Assembly: GCA_963678675.1 (NCBI GenBank)
Contig: OY783191.1
Coordinates: forward strand, 11,990,562-12,054,561
Length of the DNA stretch: 64,000 nt
Direction of reading: 5' to 3'
Source: Xiphydria camelus
Taxonomy: Eukaryota; Arthropoda; Insecta; Hymenoptera; Xiphydriidae
Shown here: one piece after another, positions 42,590 to 52,996 of the stretch
Layout of the letters: each line of letters starts with the position of its first letter
Position numbering within the stretch: the stretch's first letter is position 1
The notes under the pieces: model-generated
What the model was told of the DNA's origin: nothing
The model's database searches: none
What the model saw: the letters and a program-made list of their open reading frames with translations, nothing else
Translations under genes and position numbers: made by a program

Positions 42590-43330
42590 CAGCCAAGCAA
42601 TAACCCAAGCGGTCGTAAAATGCAGACCGCATTTTGGATCGCTTCCTGAGGGGTATCCTCACAAATCTTTGTTATTTCCCAGTCGAGGTTCTCAATGGTC
42701 AGGAGTGGGCGACGCTCGTTGTATAAGCTGCTCCTTCACATAGTTCCAGAAAAAATAATCCATCACCATCAGGTCGGGTTATCTTGGCGGCCACAGAATT
42801 GGACCCTTTCTTCCTAACCAGCGGTCAGAGAATCGCTAGACTTGTATTATCGAGTGCGCGGGGGCACCGTCGTGTTGGAAATACACATCGGCTCCAATCT
42901 GTAAGTAACAGTAATTAAATGGCACATTTAATTCACAGATTTTTTAACTCAGTCATCATCGTACGATTTTCTTAATAATTTGAAACGTCAAAGCGCGTAA
43001 TATTACAAGAACGAAAATCAAAAAATAGTATTCGAATTTAGGGGTGCTTCGAAAGAGTCCTTGCTTTTAATTTTAAATAGTCAATGTTCAATAGCTTACC
43101 ATGGGGCACTAATAACGTGACTGCATTCTAGTGATACTTACTTCTTGCAAGTAAACAAGCAACTGTATTACGAAATATCTCAGAAGGTCGAGATATATCT
43201 GGCTGCTCAAATTTTTCCGAAAGACAATCGGCCCTATGATTCGGTTACCGATTATTCCAGCCCAGTCATTCACTTTAACGGAGTACTGGGTCCTCACGTC
43301 ACACAGTATCCTGGGATGTATGTGTAAAAT
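42590..43330 (-). pseudogene. Tc1/mariner-type transposase fragment with an intron-like gap
   Basis: The first exon-like piece (43,330-43,142) carries TQYSVKVNDWAGIIGNRIIG and the helix LSSQIYLDLL. A GTAAGTATC donor and a CTTACAG acceptor bound a 243-bp gap (42,899-43,141). The second piece reads IGADVYFQHDGAPAHS, with the second catalytic Asp, then LGRKGPILWPPR, PDLMVMDYFFWNYVK and LIQRASPTPDH. Enzymes with FQxDGAPxH and PPRSPDLTPxDFFLWG are common in insects. Two or more stops show it is dead. Confidence 0.65.
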
Positions 43331-44200
43331 TTCATACATGCTACTACTTTGGAATTTTTTATTATAATGTATGAAACTTTTCGAATCTTATACCTCCTCA
43401 ATCGATCAAAAGAACTATTGAATTGGTATAAAATTCGAAAAGGTCAATTTAAAAGAGACTATAGATATTTAAATTTTGTTTCAGAGCCACTTATTAGCTA
43501 AACGAAGTAACAGGACATCTGGAAAAAGCATCGAAAGCAATTTTGTCGCTTATTACCACGAAAGCCCGGAAATCGAAGGTTTCCAGCGAAATTTTTAAAC
43601 GTAGCTAAAGGTAAAGGACAAGACTTGAAGTTTAATATTTGAATCAAAATGATTATTTAATGTTTATTTAATTTCATTGTTATTTATTTGTAGTTCACTA
43701 TCGGAATTTGCTTTTAAAAATTGGGTACAAGGAACCCCACCTTAGCAACCGTATTAAACAAATGGGAGCATTTCTGTCAGATCGTGCTACTGATATGATA
43801 GGTCACAGACGCGTGAAAGGATTCGAGTCAGCCAATTTAAAACAAGAATTGCAAGATCCAGAGTACGTACAATTAATATTAACAATTTTTTAATAAAATA
43901 ACTTATTCCATATGATATATTCTTCTCAAAATAATTTACGTGTAAAATTTCATACGTGCTACTACTTTGGAATTTGTTATTATAATGTATGAAAGTTTTC
44001 GAATCTTATACCTCCTCAATCGACCAAAAGAACGATTGAATTTGTATACAATTCGAAAAGGACAATTTAACAGAGACTATGTATTTAAATTTTGTTTCAG
44101 GAACACTTATCAGCTAAATGAAGCAACAGAACATTTGGAGGAAGCATCAAATATATTAATCAATCCTTACACCGGGGAATTAGAAAATGTTGTAATATAA
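43324..44200 (+). repeat. Two direct copies of a ~215-bp block with coding remnants
   Basis: GTGTAAAATTTCATACRTGC at 43,324 and 43,942 opens two near-identical blocks 618 bp apart, both ending in a TTTCAG acceptor. Between them an exon-like piece (43,692-43,861) reads NLLLKIGYKEPHLSNRIKQM and FLSDRATDMIGHRRVKGFES. After the second copy, NTYQLNEATEHLEEASNILI ends at 44,200. These look like exons of one TE protein with partial duplication. I do not recognise it. Confidence 0.5.
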
Positions 44201-44528
44201 TTTTAAGCTGTTCCACATTTTTTTTACAAATATATACTTATCAATTCTGTTTTAAAATATGAATGTTATTCACATTTCAATTTTCCCTCTATTATCATCC
44301 TACACTTACTTATGCCGGTTCCTGTCTCGTAATTATTCTCTTATCTTCGAAAAAAAGTTCTGTCCAATCTGCTTTCAATCTGCGAATTTTGAGGCGCGTA
44401 ATTGGTTAAAAAAATTTATTCTACCTATCGCTGATCTTAAATTTCGTAGATTGAAAACAGGCCGAACATATCGCTTGTTGAATGCAATAGTGGCACAAGT
44501 CAAAAGAAATGAATTCTAGTGGTTACTA
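44201..44528. other. Unassigned stretch
   Basis: An 86-codon plus frame (44,259-44,519) contains LTAD-less, low-information sequence and I do not call it. Nothing else was seen before the hairpin at 44,529. Confidence 0.4.
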
Positions 44529-44844
44529 CCGTATGTCCGCGATCATTTGAACCATAGGAAAATTGCGAGTTTTGCATGAGCACCCCTTTGGGTCTCCTCG
44601 TCCAATAGAATCACCGGAGAAGCGTGAATGCGCATGCGTAGTCATCCGCGAGTGTGGCGTCGTCAGCAAGTTCAGATCGGTTATCGAAATAATCGATCTG
44701 AACTTGCTGACGACGCCACACTCGCGGATGACTACGCATGCGCATTCACGCTTCTCCAGTGATTTTATTGGACGAGGAGACCCAAAGGGGTGCTCATGCT
44801 AAACTCGCAATTTTCCTATGGTTCAAATGATCGCGAACATACGG
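44529..44844. mobile_element. 316-bp hairpin MITE, copy 1
   Basis: The element is a near-perfect palindrome starting CCGTATGTCCGCGATC and ending with its complement, flanked by TA (44,527-44,528 and 44,845-44,846). Arms of about 158 bases carry CACCCCTTTGGGTCTCCTCG and AATGCGCATGCGTAGTCATC. A reading frame is open on both strands but gives the same peptide, as the palindrome dictates. Confidence 0.92.
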
Positions 44845-44951
44845 TAGAATTCATTGTCAATAAAATGTCAGAATTCATTTTTTTTTTACTTGTGTCACTA
44901 TTGCATTCAGCAACCGATTTTCTTTATCCCTGGGTGCATACTAGGTATGTA

Positions 44952-45267
44952 CCGTATGTCCGCGATCATTTGAACCATAGAAAAATTGCGAGTTTTGCAT
45001 GAGCACCCCTTTGGGTCTCCTCGTCCAATAGAATCACCGGAGAAGCGTGAATGCGCATGCGTAGTCATCCGCGAGTGTGGCGTCGTCAGCAAGTTCAGAT
45101 CGGTTATCGAAATAATCGATCTGAACTTGCTGACGTCGCCACACTCGCGGATGACTACGCATGCGCATTCACGCTTCTCCGGTGATTCTATTGGACGAGG
45201 AGACCCAAAGGGGTGCTCATGCAAAACTCGCAATTTTCCTATGGTTCAAATGATCGCGGACATACGG
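44952..45267. mobile_element. 316-bp hairpin MITE, copy 2
   Basis: Same length and ends as copy 1, flanked by TA (44,950-44,951 and 45,268-45,269). The central asymmetric loop (GGTTATCGAAATAATCGA) has the same orientation as in copy 1. Confidence 0.92.
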
Positions 45268-45315
45268 TACACTTCATGAACGTTCCTCGTGATTATAAAT
45301 GCATGCTTTTTTTCT

Positions 45316-45510
45316 GCACCGCCGTTGCACGCTTCCTCCACCGCCGTTGCATTCTTCGTGCACAGCCGTTGCGCGCTTCCTCCACCGCCGTTGCACGCTT
45401 CGTGCACAGCCGTTGCACGCTTCCTCCACCACCGTTGCACGCTTCGTGCACACTCCATTAACACTCGTGCACACTCGATGCACACTCGATGCACATCCGG
45501 CCTGCTCTTC
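45316..45510. repeat. 21/42-bp tandem repeat
   Basis: CGTTGCACGCTTCCTCCACC and CGTTGCACGCTTCGTGCACA alternate about six times, so the true period is 42 bp. Beyond 45,455 it breaks into 11-bp CACTCGATGCA units. Period divisible by three keeps several frames open; the Cys/His-rich peptides from both strands are repeat artefacts. Confidence 0.85.
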
Positions 45511-45648
45511 AGTGCACGCTTTCATGTACACTACCCCAACACCTCCGAACTAGAGGGCGCACACTTTGTGAACACTTGGTGAACAGTAGGTTCACAGTTT
45601 ACACTTCAATGATCCAATCTACGCTACGCTTCCTGAGTGAAAAATATA

Positions 45649-45964
45649 CCGTATGTCCGCGATCATTTGAACCATAGGAAAATTGCGAGTTTTGCATGAG
45701 CACCCCTTTGGGTCTCCTCGTCCAATAGAATCACCGGAGAAGCGTGAATGCGCATGCGTAGTCATCCGCGAGTGTGGCGTCGTCAGCAAGTTCAGATCGA
45801 TTATTTCGATAACCGATCTGAACTTGCTGACGACGCCACACTCGCGGATGACTACGCATGCGCATTCACGCTTCTCCGGTGATTCTATTGGACAAGGAGA
45901 CCCAAAGGGGTGCTCATGCAAAACTCGCAATTTTCCTATGGTTCAAATGATCGCGGACATACGG
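45649..45964. mobile_element. 316-bp hairpin MITE, copy 3
   Basis: Flanked by TA (45,647-45,648 and 45,965-45,966). The central loop is inverted relative to copies 1 and 2, meaning opposite insertion orientation. Confidence 0.92.
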
Positions 45965-45966
45965 TA

Positions 45967-46371
45967 CATTCCGTTAACGGTTCATGAATGCTTTGTGAAC
46001 GCTTTGATTTAAACCTTTCAGCACACTCGGTGAACGCTTTATTTTCGCCAGGGTGATGCACGTCGTCGAACTCTTCCGTCATCCATTTGTTTAGCGTCGT
46101 CTTGCTTCGTCCATAGTGGAAGTGATTTTCACGAAGAATTCATCGCTTTCTTTGATTCTATCAATGATTTTTGTAGTATATTGCCTTTGTAAATAATAAA
46201 TAAATTGAATGACTTCAAAACAATTCATTTTTTATATTCCACTCATCCTTTTTAAATTCTTCTCGATTTATTCTTACACTTACCCTACTCAAAAATGCTA
46301 AGAACTGCCTAGCCACTGTAATTTTCCACGTCGGTTCACTTGTCTCTACAACTCGTTAATTATTTTACATA
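45967..46371 (-). pseudogene. Second copy of the repeated TE gene fragment
   Basis: Minus-strand pieces match the fragment at 41.8-42.1 kb: GRSKTTLNKWMTEEFDDVH and an ACTTACCCTACTCAAAAATG donor region corresponding to the SR/GTAAGTG junction. It directly abuts the left end of the 46,372 transposon. Confidence 0.45.
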
Positions 46372-47763
46372 CCCGGTGTTTTCCTGGCTTGTTGACATAG
46401 GACGATATGGTTCATAGCAGGTTGTAGACTATAGTATGTACGCTATTAGTCGGAGACGCAAGGACGCCGAGCGATTGGCTCTGCCTATCGTCGGCAGACG
46501 TTAATCGTCGCGACAGAAGTTCCCTAGTGCGTAGGCGCCGAGCAGACGAGAAAGTATGGCGGTTGACACATACGTTTGTTTACCAAGTGGAGTTTTTCAG
46601 AGTAATTGTATTTTTTGAAAATAAAATGTGGTTTTCAAAGTTAATAAAATATTTCCATTCGCGAAACGATATCTCGCTCATGAAATAGAAATAATAGATG
46701 CTCGGCTGAGCAAGGGAATAATTTCGAACGTCTCCTGCAAACATGAAGCAGCGGTGAGTTTTCCACAACATGTCATGATATGAAAAGGATTTATTTACAT
46801 TCATGGTATCGTTTGGGATAATTTTTTTTAACCTTTCACCGTATTCCTCATGTTACAGCTTTTCGTGTCCTCCGGGGAAGTTGGTGCTCGTTGTTGCAAA
46901 ACACAAAGTCATTAACCATGGTCCTGGTTATCGATGCTTGCTGAAGTATTCAATCACGTTGGTTAGCAGATGGTAATGTGAGTCGTATTGGTAAATAAAT
47001 ACCTGCACTACATTCTTTTTCTGTATCAATACTATTTTATGTTTCATTTATTTCTATTTCATGAGCGGGATACCAATCGTCCTTCGTTTTTGGCACATTT
47101 CTCCGTGGAGGCTGATGCACGTCGTCGAAGTTTTCCATCATCCATGAAGAATTCATCACTTTCTCTAAGTCTATAAATAATTTTTGTACTATTATTACCT
47201 TTATAAAGTATAAAGAAATTGAATGACTTCAAAACAATTCCTTTTTGTTATTCCTCTCGATTTATCGTTACACTTACCCTACTCAAAAATCCTGAGAACT
47301 GCCTGGTCACTGTTATTTTTCACGTCGGATCACTTGTCTCTACAACTCGTTAATTATTTTACATTTGTCCCAAGATTTATCGCCCTTCCTTCATTACTCT
47401 TTTTAACTGTATTTTTACTATTTATTAAAAAGCGCGTTCGAGGGTCGAAATAAACGCGAAGGAAATCGTTTCGCGAATGGAAATATTTTATTAACTTTGA
47501 AAACCACATTTTATTTTCAAAAAATACAATTACTCTGAAAAATTACACCTTGTAAACAAATTTTTGTATCAACCGCCATACTTTCTCGTCTGCTCAGTGC
47601 CTACGCACTAGAGAACTTCTGTCGCGACGATTGACGTCTGCCGACGATAGGCAGAGCCAATCGCTCGGTGTCCTTGCGTCTCCGACCAATAGCGTACATA
47701 CTATAGTCTACAAACTGCTATGCACCATATCGGCCTATGTCAACAACCCAGGAAAACACCCGG
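46372..47763. mobile_element. 1,392-bp transposon with ~310-bp TIRs, TA duplication
   Basis: The left end CCCGGTGTTTTCCTGGC and right complement of CCGGGTGTTTTCCTGGG open TIRs of about 310 bases sharing TGTTGACATAGGACGATATG, GACGCAAGGACGCC, CAGACGAGAAAGTATGGCGG and TTTTCAAAGTTAATAAAATA. TA flanks both ends (46,370-46,371 and 47,764-47,765). The inside has a third copy of the repeated gene fragment (47,080-47,370, minus: HQPPRRNVPKTKDDWYPAHE). The inner 160 bases of the TIR core are shared with the CMC element at 51.4 kb. Confidence 0.82.
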
Positions 47764-47937
47764 TATGTCCGCGATCAAACCTACCATAGCAAAATTGTGA
47801 GTTTTTTGCATGAGCACCCCCATGAGTCTCCTCGTACCAATAGAATCACCGGAGAAGCGTGAATGCGCATGCGTAGTCATCCGCGAGTGTTGGCGTGTCA
47901 GCAAGTTCAGATTGGTTATTTCGATAGAAAGAAAGCT
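47764..47937 (+). mobile_element. Half of a hairpin MITE
   Basis: From TATGTCCGCGATC the text follows the left arm of the 316-bp family, with several changes, as far as the central loop, then stops. The first three bases of the MITE (CCG) are replaced by the end of the 46,372 transposon, so the two meet at the TA inside the MITE end. Confidence 0.75.
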
Positions 47938-48164
47938 TGCGGTTATGTTATGGCTAGGTTATGTTTGAAATGTACGTTAGCACAAGCAAGCACGCAAAAG
48001 ATAATTCGGATCAAACTTCGGTAAATAATAATAGTTACAGTAATGTTTAGAATTTTAGGTCATTGAGTAAACAAATTATATTTAATTATTTTATAATTAG
48101 ATAATTCTGTTTAAATAAAAATTAAAATAGGATATACGTGTAATAATGGAGCAGTTACGCATAA
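47938..48164. other. Short AT-rich spacer
   Basis: No feature found. Confidence 0.5.
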
Positions 48165-48363
48165 CACTCTACTGCCTCTAATTTTTACGGCTCGGGGCTC
48201 TGTAGCGGAGAAATCCAGATTCGTGGTTACTCCTATTTTAGCTGAAAGGGAGAGTCTCTCTCAGACCGCCCTTTTAGCTAAAGTAGGAGTAACCACGAAC
48301 CTGGATTTCACCGCTATAGCTGTATACAGAGCCCTGGGCCGCAGAAATTAGAGGAGTAGAGTG
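48165..48363. mobile_element. 199-bp palindromic MITE with CACTCTACT ends
   Basis: CACTCTACTGCCTCTAATTT and the complement of CACTCTACTCCTCTAATTTC mark the ends, and arms such as GGTTACTCCTATTTTAGCTG pair through most of its length. No clear target duplication could be assigned. It lies 50 bp before the MADF gene. Confidence 0.7.
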
Positions 48364-48412
48364 CATTTTTTTAATGAAAATAAAAACAATTATATAGATT
48401 TTCTAGATCAAA

Positions 48413-49352
48413 ATGGATCAAACCAAGGATAATATCCGGACGCTAGTAATGCTATACGAACAATATCCCTGCCTGTATGTGGTTAAGTCGGCGGATTATT
48501 ATAATCGGACGAAACGCGACAGGGCGCTTCAATTAATTTGTGATCAATACGAAGAGATCACAAAGTTCCCAGTAACGCTGGAGATGGTGAAAAAGAAAAT
48601 TAACAATTTGAGGTCGCAGTATTTAGATCAGATGAATAAAATAAAGAGATCAAGAAGTAGTGGTGCATCAGCCGATAATGTGCATAAACCGTCGTGGTGG
48701 CTCTTTGATGAATTGAGTTTTCTAGACCCTCATGTTGGACAAAGAAAAGGAGAATCCTCGATAACGGTGAGTAAAAATGAATTATTGGAAAATTATAAAA
48801 GTATTCCAGACAACACGCTTGTCAAAAAGAGCTCTCATAAAGAGGCCTTTAATGCATTTGAGATCTTTACAACTTCTTAGAGATCTCTACCTGATATGCA
48901 TGCTGTTTGGAATTTCAGCTAGAATCCATTCGATTTGCAGATTTTAAATCATTCTTCAGAAGTTTCAGACAATGAAGAGCTGCAATATCTGGACGTGCAA
49001 AATTGTTTAAAGTCACGTAATGATGAAAAAGGTATTAAGCAGATATCATATTAATATTTAGCAATTTTATGATATTGTAATGTGTAAATATGAGTTTCTT
49101 CACATATAGACAATATTCGTGGAAATGTGTCATCAACTCCGTCGAGCAGTCGTTCAAATACATCTTCCATCAAGAAAAAGGAGAAGTGACGCATCAAGTA
49201 GCAGCACTGATGGAAAAAAAGATTTCTGGGCAATGGCATCCAACACACTGCAGATGATTAAAAGCGAAGAAGAAGAGGATGGTATGCGCCACTGGATCTT
49301 ATACCTAGAAAGTGAACTACGCAAAATAAAAGATCCGAAAAAATTTTAACGA
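48413..49352 (+). pseudogene. MADF-domain partner gene of a PIF/Harbinger element
   Basis: The first exon (48,413-48,768) starts MDQTKDNIRTLVMLYEQYPC and contains a MADF DNA-binding domain: Y-x2-YPCLYVVKSADYYNR, then VTLEMVKKKINNLRSQYL. A GGTGAGTAA donor follows ITV. Later exon-like pieces lie at 48,979-49,040 and from 49,108, where the tail reads SSTPSSSRSNTSSIKKKEK and, after a shift near 49,180, MASNTLQMIKSEEEEDGMRH up to a stop at 49,349. Harbinger elements typically encode a Myb/SANT- or MADF-like protein that works with the nuclease. The transposase lies convergently downstream. Confidence 0.65.
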
Positions 49353-49890
49353 CTCCAGAAGCAGATTATCTGTTTAGTCGATGCTGAAGACAGCGAATAA
49401 GAATAAGAAGTTGCAGAGGTGTATACAGAGGCATGTCCCTATATATTGTTCTGTTTTTATATATTTTTTATTGTCCTTAGAAACATACATTTCTTTAATA
49501 ATTGTCGATAATAAACATAATTTTAGCACAAATTTATAGCGAATTCATAACTGTTTACACCTACATCTACAATAGTTTACAAAATAAACTTCATACTATC
49601 AACTTGAGTCGAGAAGTTTGTGAAGAATTTTGGACTTCATTTGATTTATAAAGGAAGCTTCATTTTGGGTTTGAAAATGAACTCGCATTTGGTGACATGA
49701 AAGTGAATTCTCTCATTAAGCAATAAGAATAAATTTGGGACTATTTTGATGCATGTAGAAGAACTCATTTTAAAATATAAGAATTGAAAAGAAACCCTTT
49801 TAGAATTCTCTGTGCTATCTGGGCAAACTTTAAAACAAATGTACATAACTATTATGTTAATTGCTTTAATGACAACTCAATAACTCAAAG
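49353..49890. other. Spacer between the convergent Harbinger genes
   Basis: AT-rich. Contains AATAAACATAATTTTAGC near 49,509, which could hold a polyadenylation signal for the plus gene. No frame with domain content. Confidence 0.5.
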
Positions 49891-51402
49891 TTAAATCATT
49901 GCTTCCTGCCAGTCAACTGCTCCAACAGTATTAAAATATTGTTTAAAAACATTACGAATATGAATTGCTTCTCTACATTGTCTAACATTTAAAACTTCTA
50001 AATTGCGTAATTGTCCATTATCATTCCTCCATTCTGAAGGTACTACGGTTTGATTTTCCAAATTTTCAATAGCTCCATGTAAATAAGCAGCATTTTCCTT
50101 ACTAAGATAATTATGTAAAACACAGCAAGTAAGCGTTATATCCTGAACTGTTTGTACGGGTAAATATATTTTTGTTAAGAGAACTCGAAATCTATTAACT
50201 AATATACCGAAAACATTTTCAACAATTCTTCTACCTCTACTCAGTCTATAGTTAAATATTCGCTCATCATGACATAAATTTCGTAATGGGTAAGGTTTCA
50301 TTATATGTTTTTGTAGTGGGAAAGCAGAATCGGCTAAAACTACGTGAGAAACGGGTTCATTCATATGAGGTAATGGTTTATCTTGTGGCAGATGAAGTGG
50401 ATTTAGTGGATTATTAAGAAGTCTTGCAAAGTCACTATCACGAAAAACTCCTCCATCACTTACCCTACCATTAACACCGACGTTTACATATGTGAATTGA
50501 TAATATGCATTGACTAATGCTAAGAGAACAATGCTCCTAGTACCTTTGTAGTTATAATATATCGATCCTTCATTAACCGGTACTTTGAATTCTACAGCAT
50601 GTCCCGTGAATAATGCAAGTATTTGAATTTCCCTGACATTTGACTTTGGTAGTGCTTGGAACGATGCTGTAGTTAGAGTTGGCTTCAGAAGAGTGCGCTG
50701 CGTTCTTACGAGCCGTGTTTCGAGAGCGAAAAGTGTAAAACGTCTGATTTCCCGGGAACTGTTAATTCGGGAGATCGAAGCGTCTAACCTCGAAATTAAC
50801 TGAATTTGTAAATAACGGTAAATAATGTGTAGAAGTGATGAGAAATAATCATACAGGTTTCGGAAACACGGCTCGTAAGAACGCAGCGCACTCTTCTGAT
50901 GCCAACTCTAACTACAGCACCGTTCCAAGCACTACCAAAGTCAAATGTGGGGGAAATTCAAATACTTGCGTTATATATCCACGGGACATACTGTATATGT
51001 CGTCCATCCATGACACCTATACAATTTTGAACATTCCACATCTGAAGATAATTCATTGAAATTTGTTCCCATTCAGCAGTTGTAGTTGGTGTCTATTAAA
51101 AAAATAATTCAATTATTTAGCAATGATGTAAATACTTTTGTCTAAAAAGAAGCTGTAACTTTCCTCTTTCCTCTTCACATCTGTTTGTTATGGTGTGTAT
51201 TTTTCACCTGTAAATAGTCTTTGCGAAGAACCTCATAAATAATACGACATGTCTCCGGAATTATGCGAGAAATCGTACATGCTGGAATCCTTGTCGAGTA
51301 TTCTAAGCTTCTATAAGCCTCACCAGTAGCTAAAAATCTGAGAGTGAGCGAAACTCTTTCTCTTGCAGATATACATTCCCTCATCACTGTATCTTGGCGT
51401 TG
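49891..51402 (-). pseudogene. PIF/Harbinger transposase (DDE nuclease), split by MITE
   Basis: The upstream exon (51,402-51,208) reads TVMRECISARERVSLTLRFL and IPACTISRIIPETCRIIYEV. A 115-bp intron (51,207-51,093) follows, then TPTTTAEWEQISMNYLQ and NCIGVMDGRHI, with the first catalytic Asp. The 399-bp MITE lies exactly here. After it come EFKVPVNEGSIYYNYKGTRS, VNVGVNGRVSDGGVFRDS, VVLADSAFPLQKHIMKPY (second Asp) and RRIVENVFGILVNRFRVL (catalytic Glu), with a stop at 49,891. The exon sequence is free of stops, so the MITE may be what killed it. Its expected N-terminal exon is displaced (see 59,308-59,566). Confidence 0.85.
50595..50993. mobile_element. 399-bp MITE in the Harbinger nuclease, TA duplication
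   Basis: Ends CAGCATGTCCCGTG and CACGGGACATACTG, with arms of about 140 bases (ATTTGACTTTGGTAGTGCTT and complement). TA flanks at 50,593-50,594 and 50,994-50,995. Removing it with one TA joins GRHI to EFKVP in frame. The copy at 53,219 is very similar. Confidence 0.9.
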
Positions 51403-51589
51403 TACAGGGTCTCCACGTATGTTGTTGACATAGGACGATATGGCACGTAGCGTTTTGTAGACTGTAGGCTATACGCTATTGGTCGGAGATGCAAACACGA
51501 CGAACGATTTGCTCTGTCTATCGCCGGTAGACGTCAATAGTCACGAAAGAAGTTCCTTGGGGCATAAAAACCTAGCAGACGAGAAAGTA

Positions 51590-51905
51590 CCGTATGTCCG
51601 CGATCATTTGAACCATAGGAAAATTGCGAGTTTTGCATGAGCACCCCTTTGGGTCTCCTCGTCCAATAGAATCACCGGAGAAGCGTGAATGCGCATGCGT
51701 AGTCATCCGCGAGTGTGGCGACGTCAGCAAGTTCAGATCGATTATTTCGATAACCGATCTGAACTTGCTGACGACGCCACACTCGCGGATGACTACGCAT
51801 GCGCATTCACGCTTCTCCGGTGATTCTATTGGACGAGGAGTCCCAAAGGGGTGCTCATGCAAAACTCGCAATTTTCCTATGGTTCAAATGATCGCGGACA
51901 TACGG
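51590..51905. mobile_element. 316-bp hairpin MITE, copy 4
   Basis: Flanked by TA (51,588-51,589 and 51,906-51,907), at the inner border of the left CMC TIR (after CAGACGAGAAAG). The loop orientation equals copy 3. Confidence 0.92.
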
Positions 51906-51919
51906 TAAATACTTCATTT

Positions 51920-52404
51920 AATACCTGTGGATTCGCTATTATCTTCATTTTCACTGTCAATGTAGCGTTGTGGTTTTCTTCTAATACGTTTTTTAAAATT
52001 GTCATCAGATCTGCTTGTAACAATGTCCAACGTTTCATCATTTGTTGAGATGTCTATCGCCGCTATTTCGACTGCCCTTGCAGTGTTGTAATCATCTGTT
52101 AATGATAAAAAAATCTGGAAAAGATCTATTGGTATATATTAAGGTAGTAAAAATAATTAAATCGTACCATACGGTCCAAGTAATTTTTTATATGGGACAA
52201 ATGACCAAGCGTCTTTTGGCTGTATTGCCTTTTTAACGCAATTCGTGGCATTTTCTGATTTCGGAGGCTACGAAATCTTTTTTTCCGTGTCGTGGATCCA
52301 CGATTTAGGTACAGTGGACACCAATCGTCACAAAATGCAACGAAGTACATCTGAAACACATATAAATATATAAACAAATTGTTATATTTATGTCTTTGTA
52401 TCAA
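51920..52404 (-). pseudogene. Accessory protein of the CMC element, broken
   Basis: The first part begins near 52,355 with QMYFVAFCDDWCPLYLN and continues, after shifts, to QKDAWSFVPYKKLLGPYGT. A second part past an AG acceptor near 52,105 reads DDYNTARAVEIAAIDIST and FKKRIRRKPQRYIDSENEDN. Some CMC-type elements carry a second gene whose product begins M-x-F/YxVVxF and ends W-x-x-YxxxLLxxYGTY; this fits loosely. Function unknown. Confidence 0.4.
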
Positions 52405-52996
52405 TTAGAATATATTGCATGGGAAAAACATAAAAAATACAAATATCATTTATGAGTGTTCTTTATTGTACCTCATTTATAGGTGCAATATAGTTATAAT
52501 TGAGGTTAGGTGGTCATTATTATTGAATTGATTTTAATATTAGGTTTAGCATATCACTTTCTTATAGTGCAAAATATTTTAGAACAATTTTTTACATAAT
52601 GAGTAGGGTAATACCATAATTACTTACTTTATTTTCTCTGTATGCTCTGTAATTTTTCTATTCCTGTCGCGGGAGCAAGCACGTTCACTGGCACATGGAA
52701 GATTACTTGTATAACCTCACTTTTGAGCTCGAAACGCGCGTAATTAAAAAATTGTCAATATTTTTTATAAAGTTTCGGAAATGTACTTTGAAAATTAATT
52801 CAAAGATTATAATATTTAATAACAATATTAATAATAAAAAAATTATCAATATTCACATTGTACACGAATTAATTAGTGGGAAAAAAGTGTACATTTCGTT
52901 TTTATCAGGCAAGCAAACAGCCTTTAGAATCACTTTACTTGCTTTAAATTGTTTGATTGTGGACCATTTATTTCCAACCACAATATTCATCATTTT
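52405..52996. other. AT-rich interior of the CMC element
   Basis: A 101-codon plus frame (52,695-53,000) is Ile/Asn/Lys-rich as expected from AT-rich DNA and is not called. No other feature. Confidence 0.5.

Noticed and set aside
44563..45279. Recurrent ~95-110-codon frames beginning MRVLHEHPFGSPRP in each hairpin MITE, on both strands
   Set aside because: The element is a palindrome, so both strands give the same peptide. Conservation reflects recent copying; there is no domain, start context or extension beyond the hairpin.
45213..45582. Several 82-97-codon Cys/His-rich frames on both strands
   Set aside because: Produced by the 42-bp tandem repeat, whose length is divisible by three. Cysteine spacing has no zinc-finger pattern.
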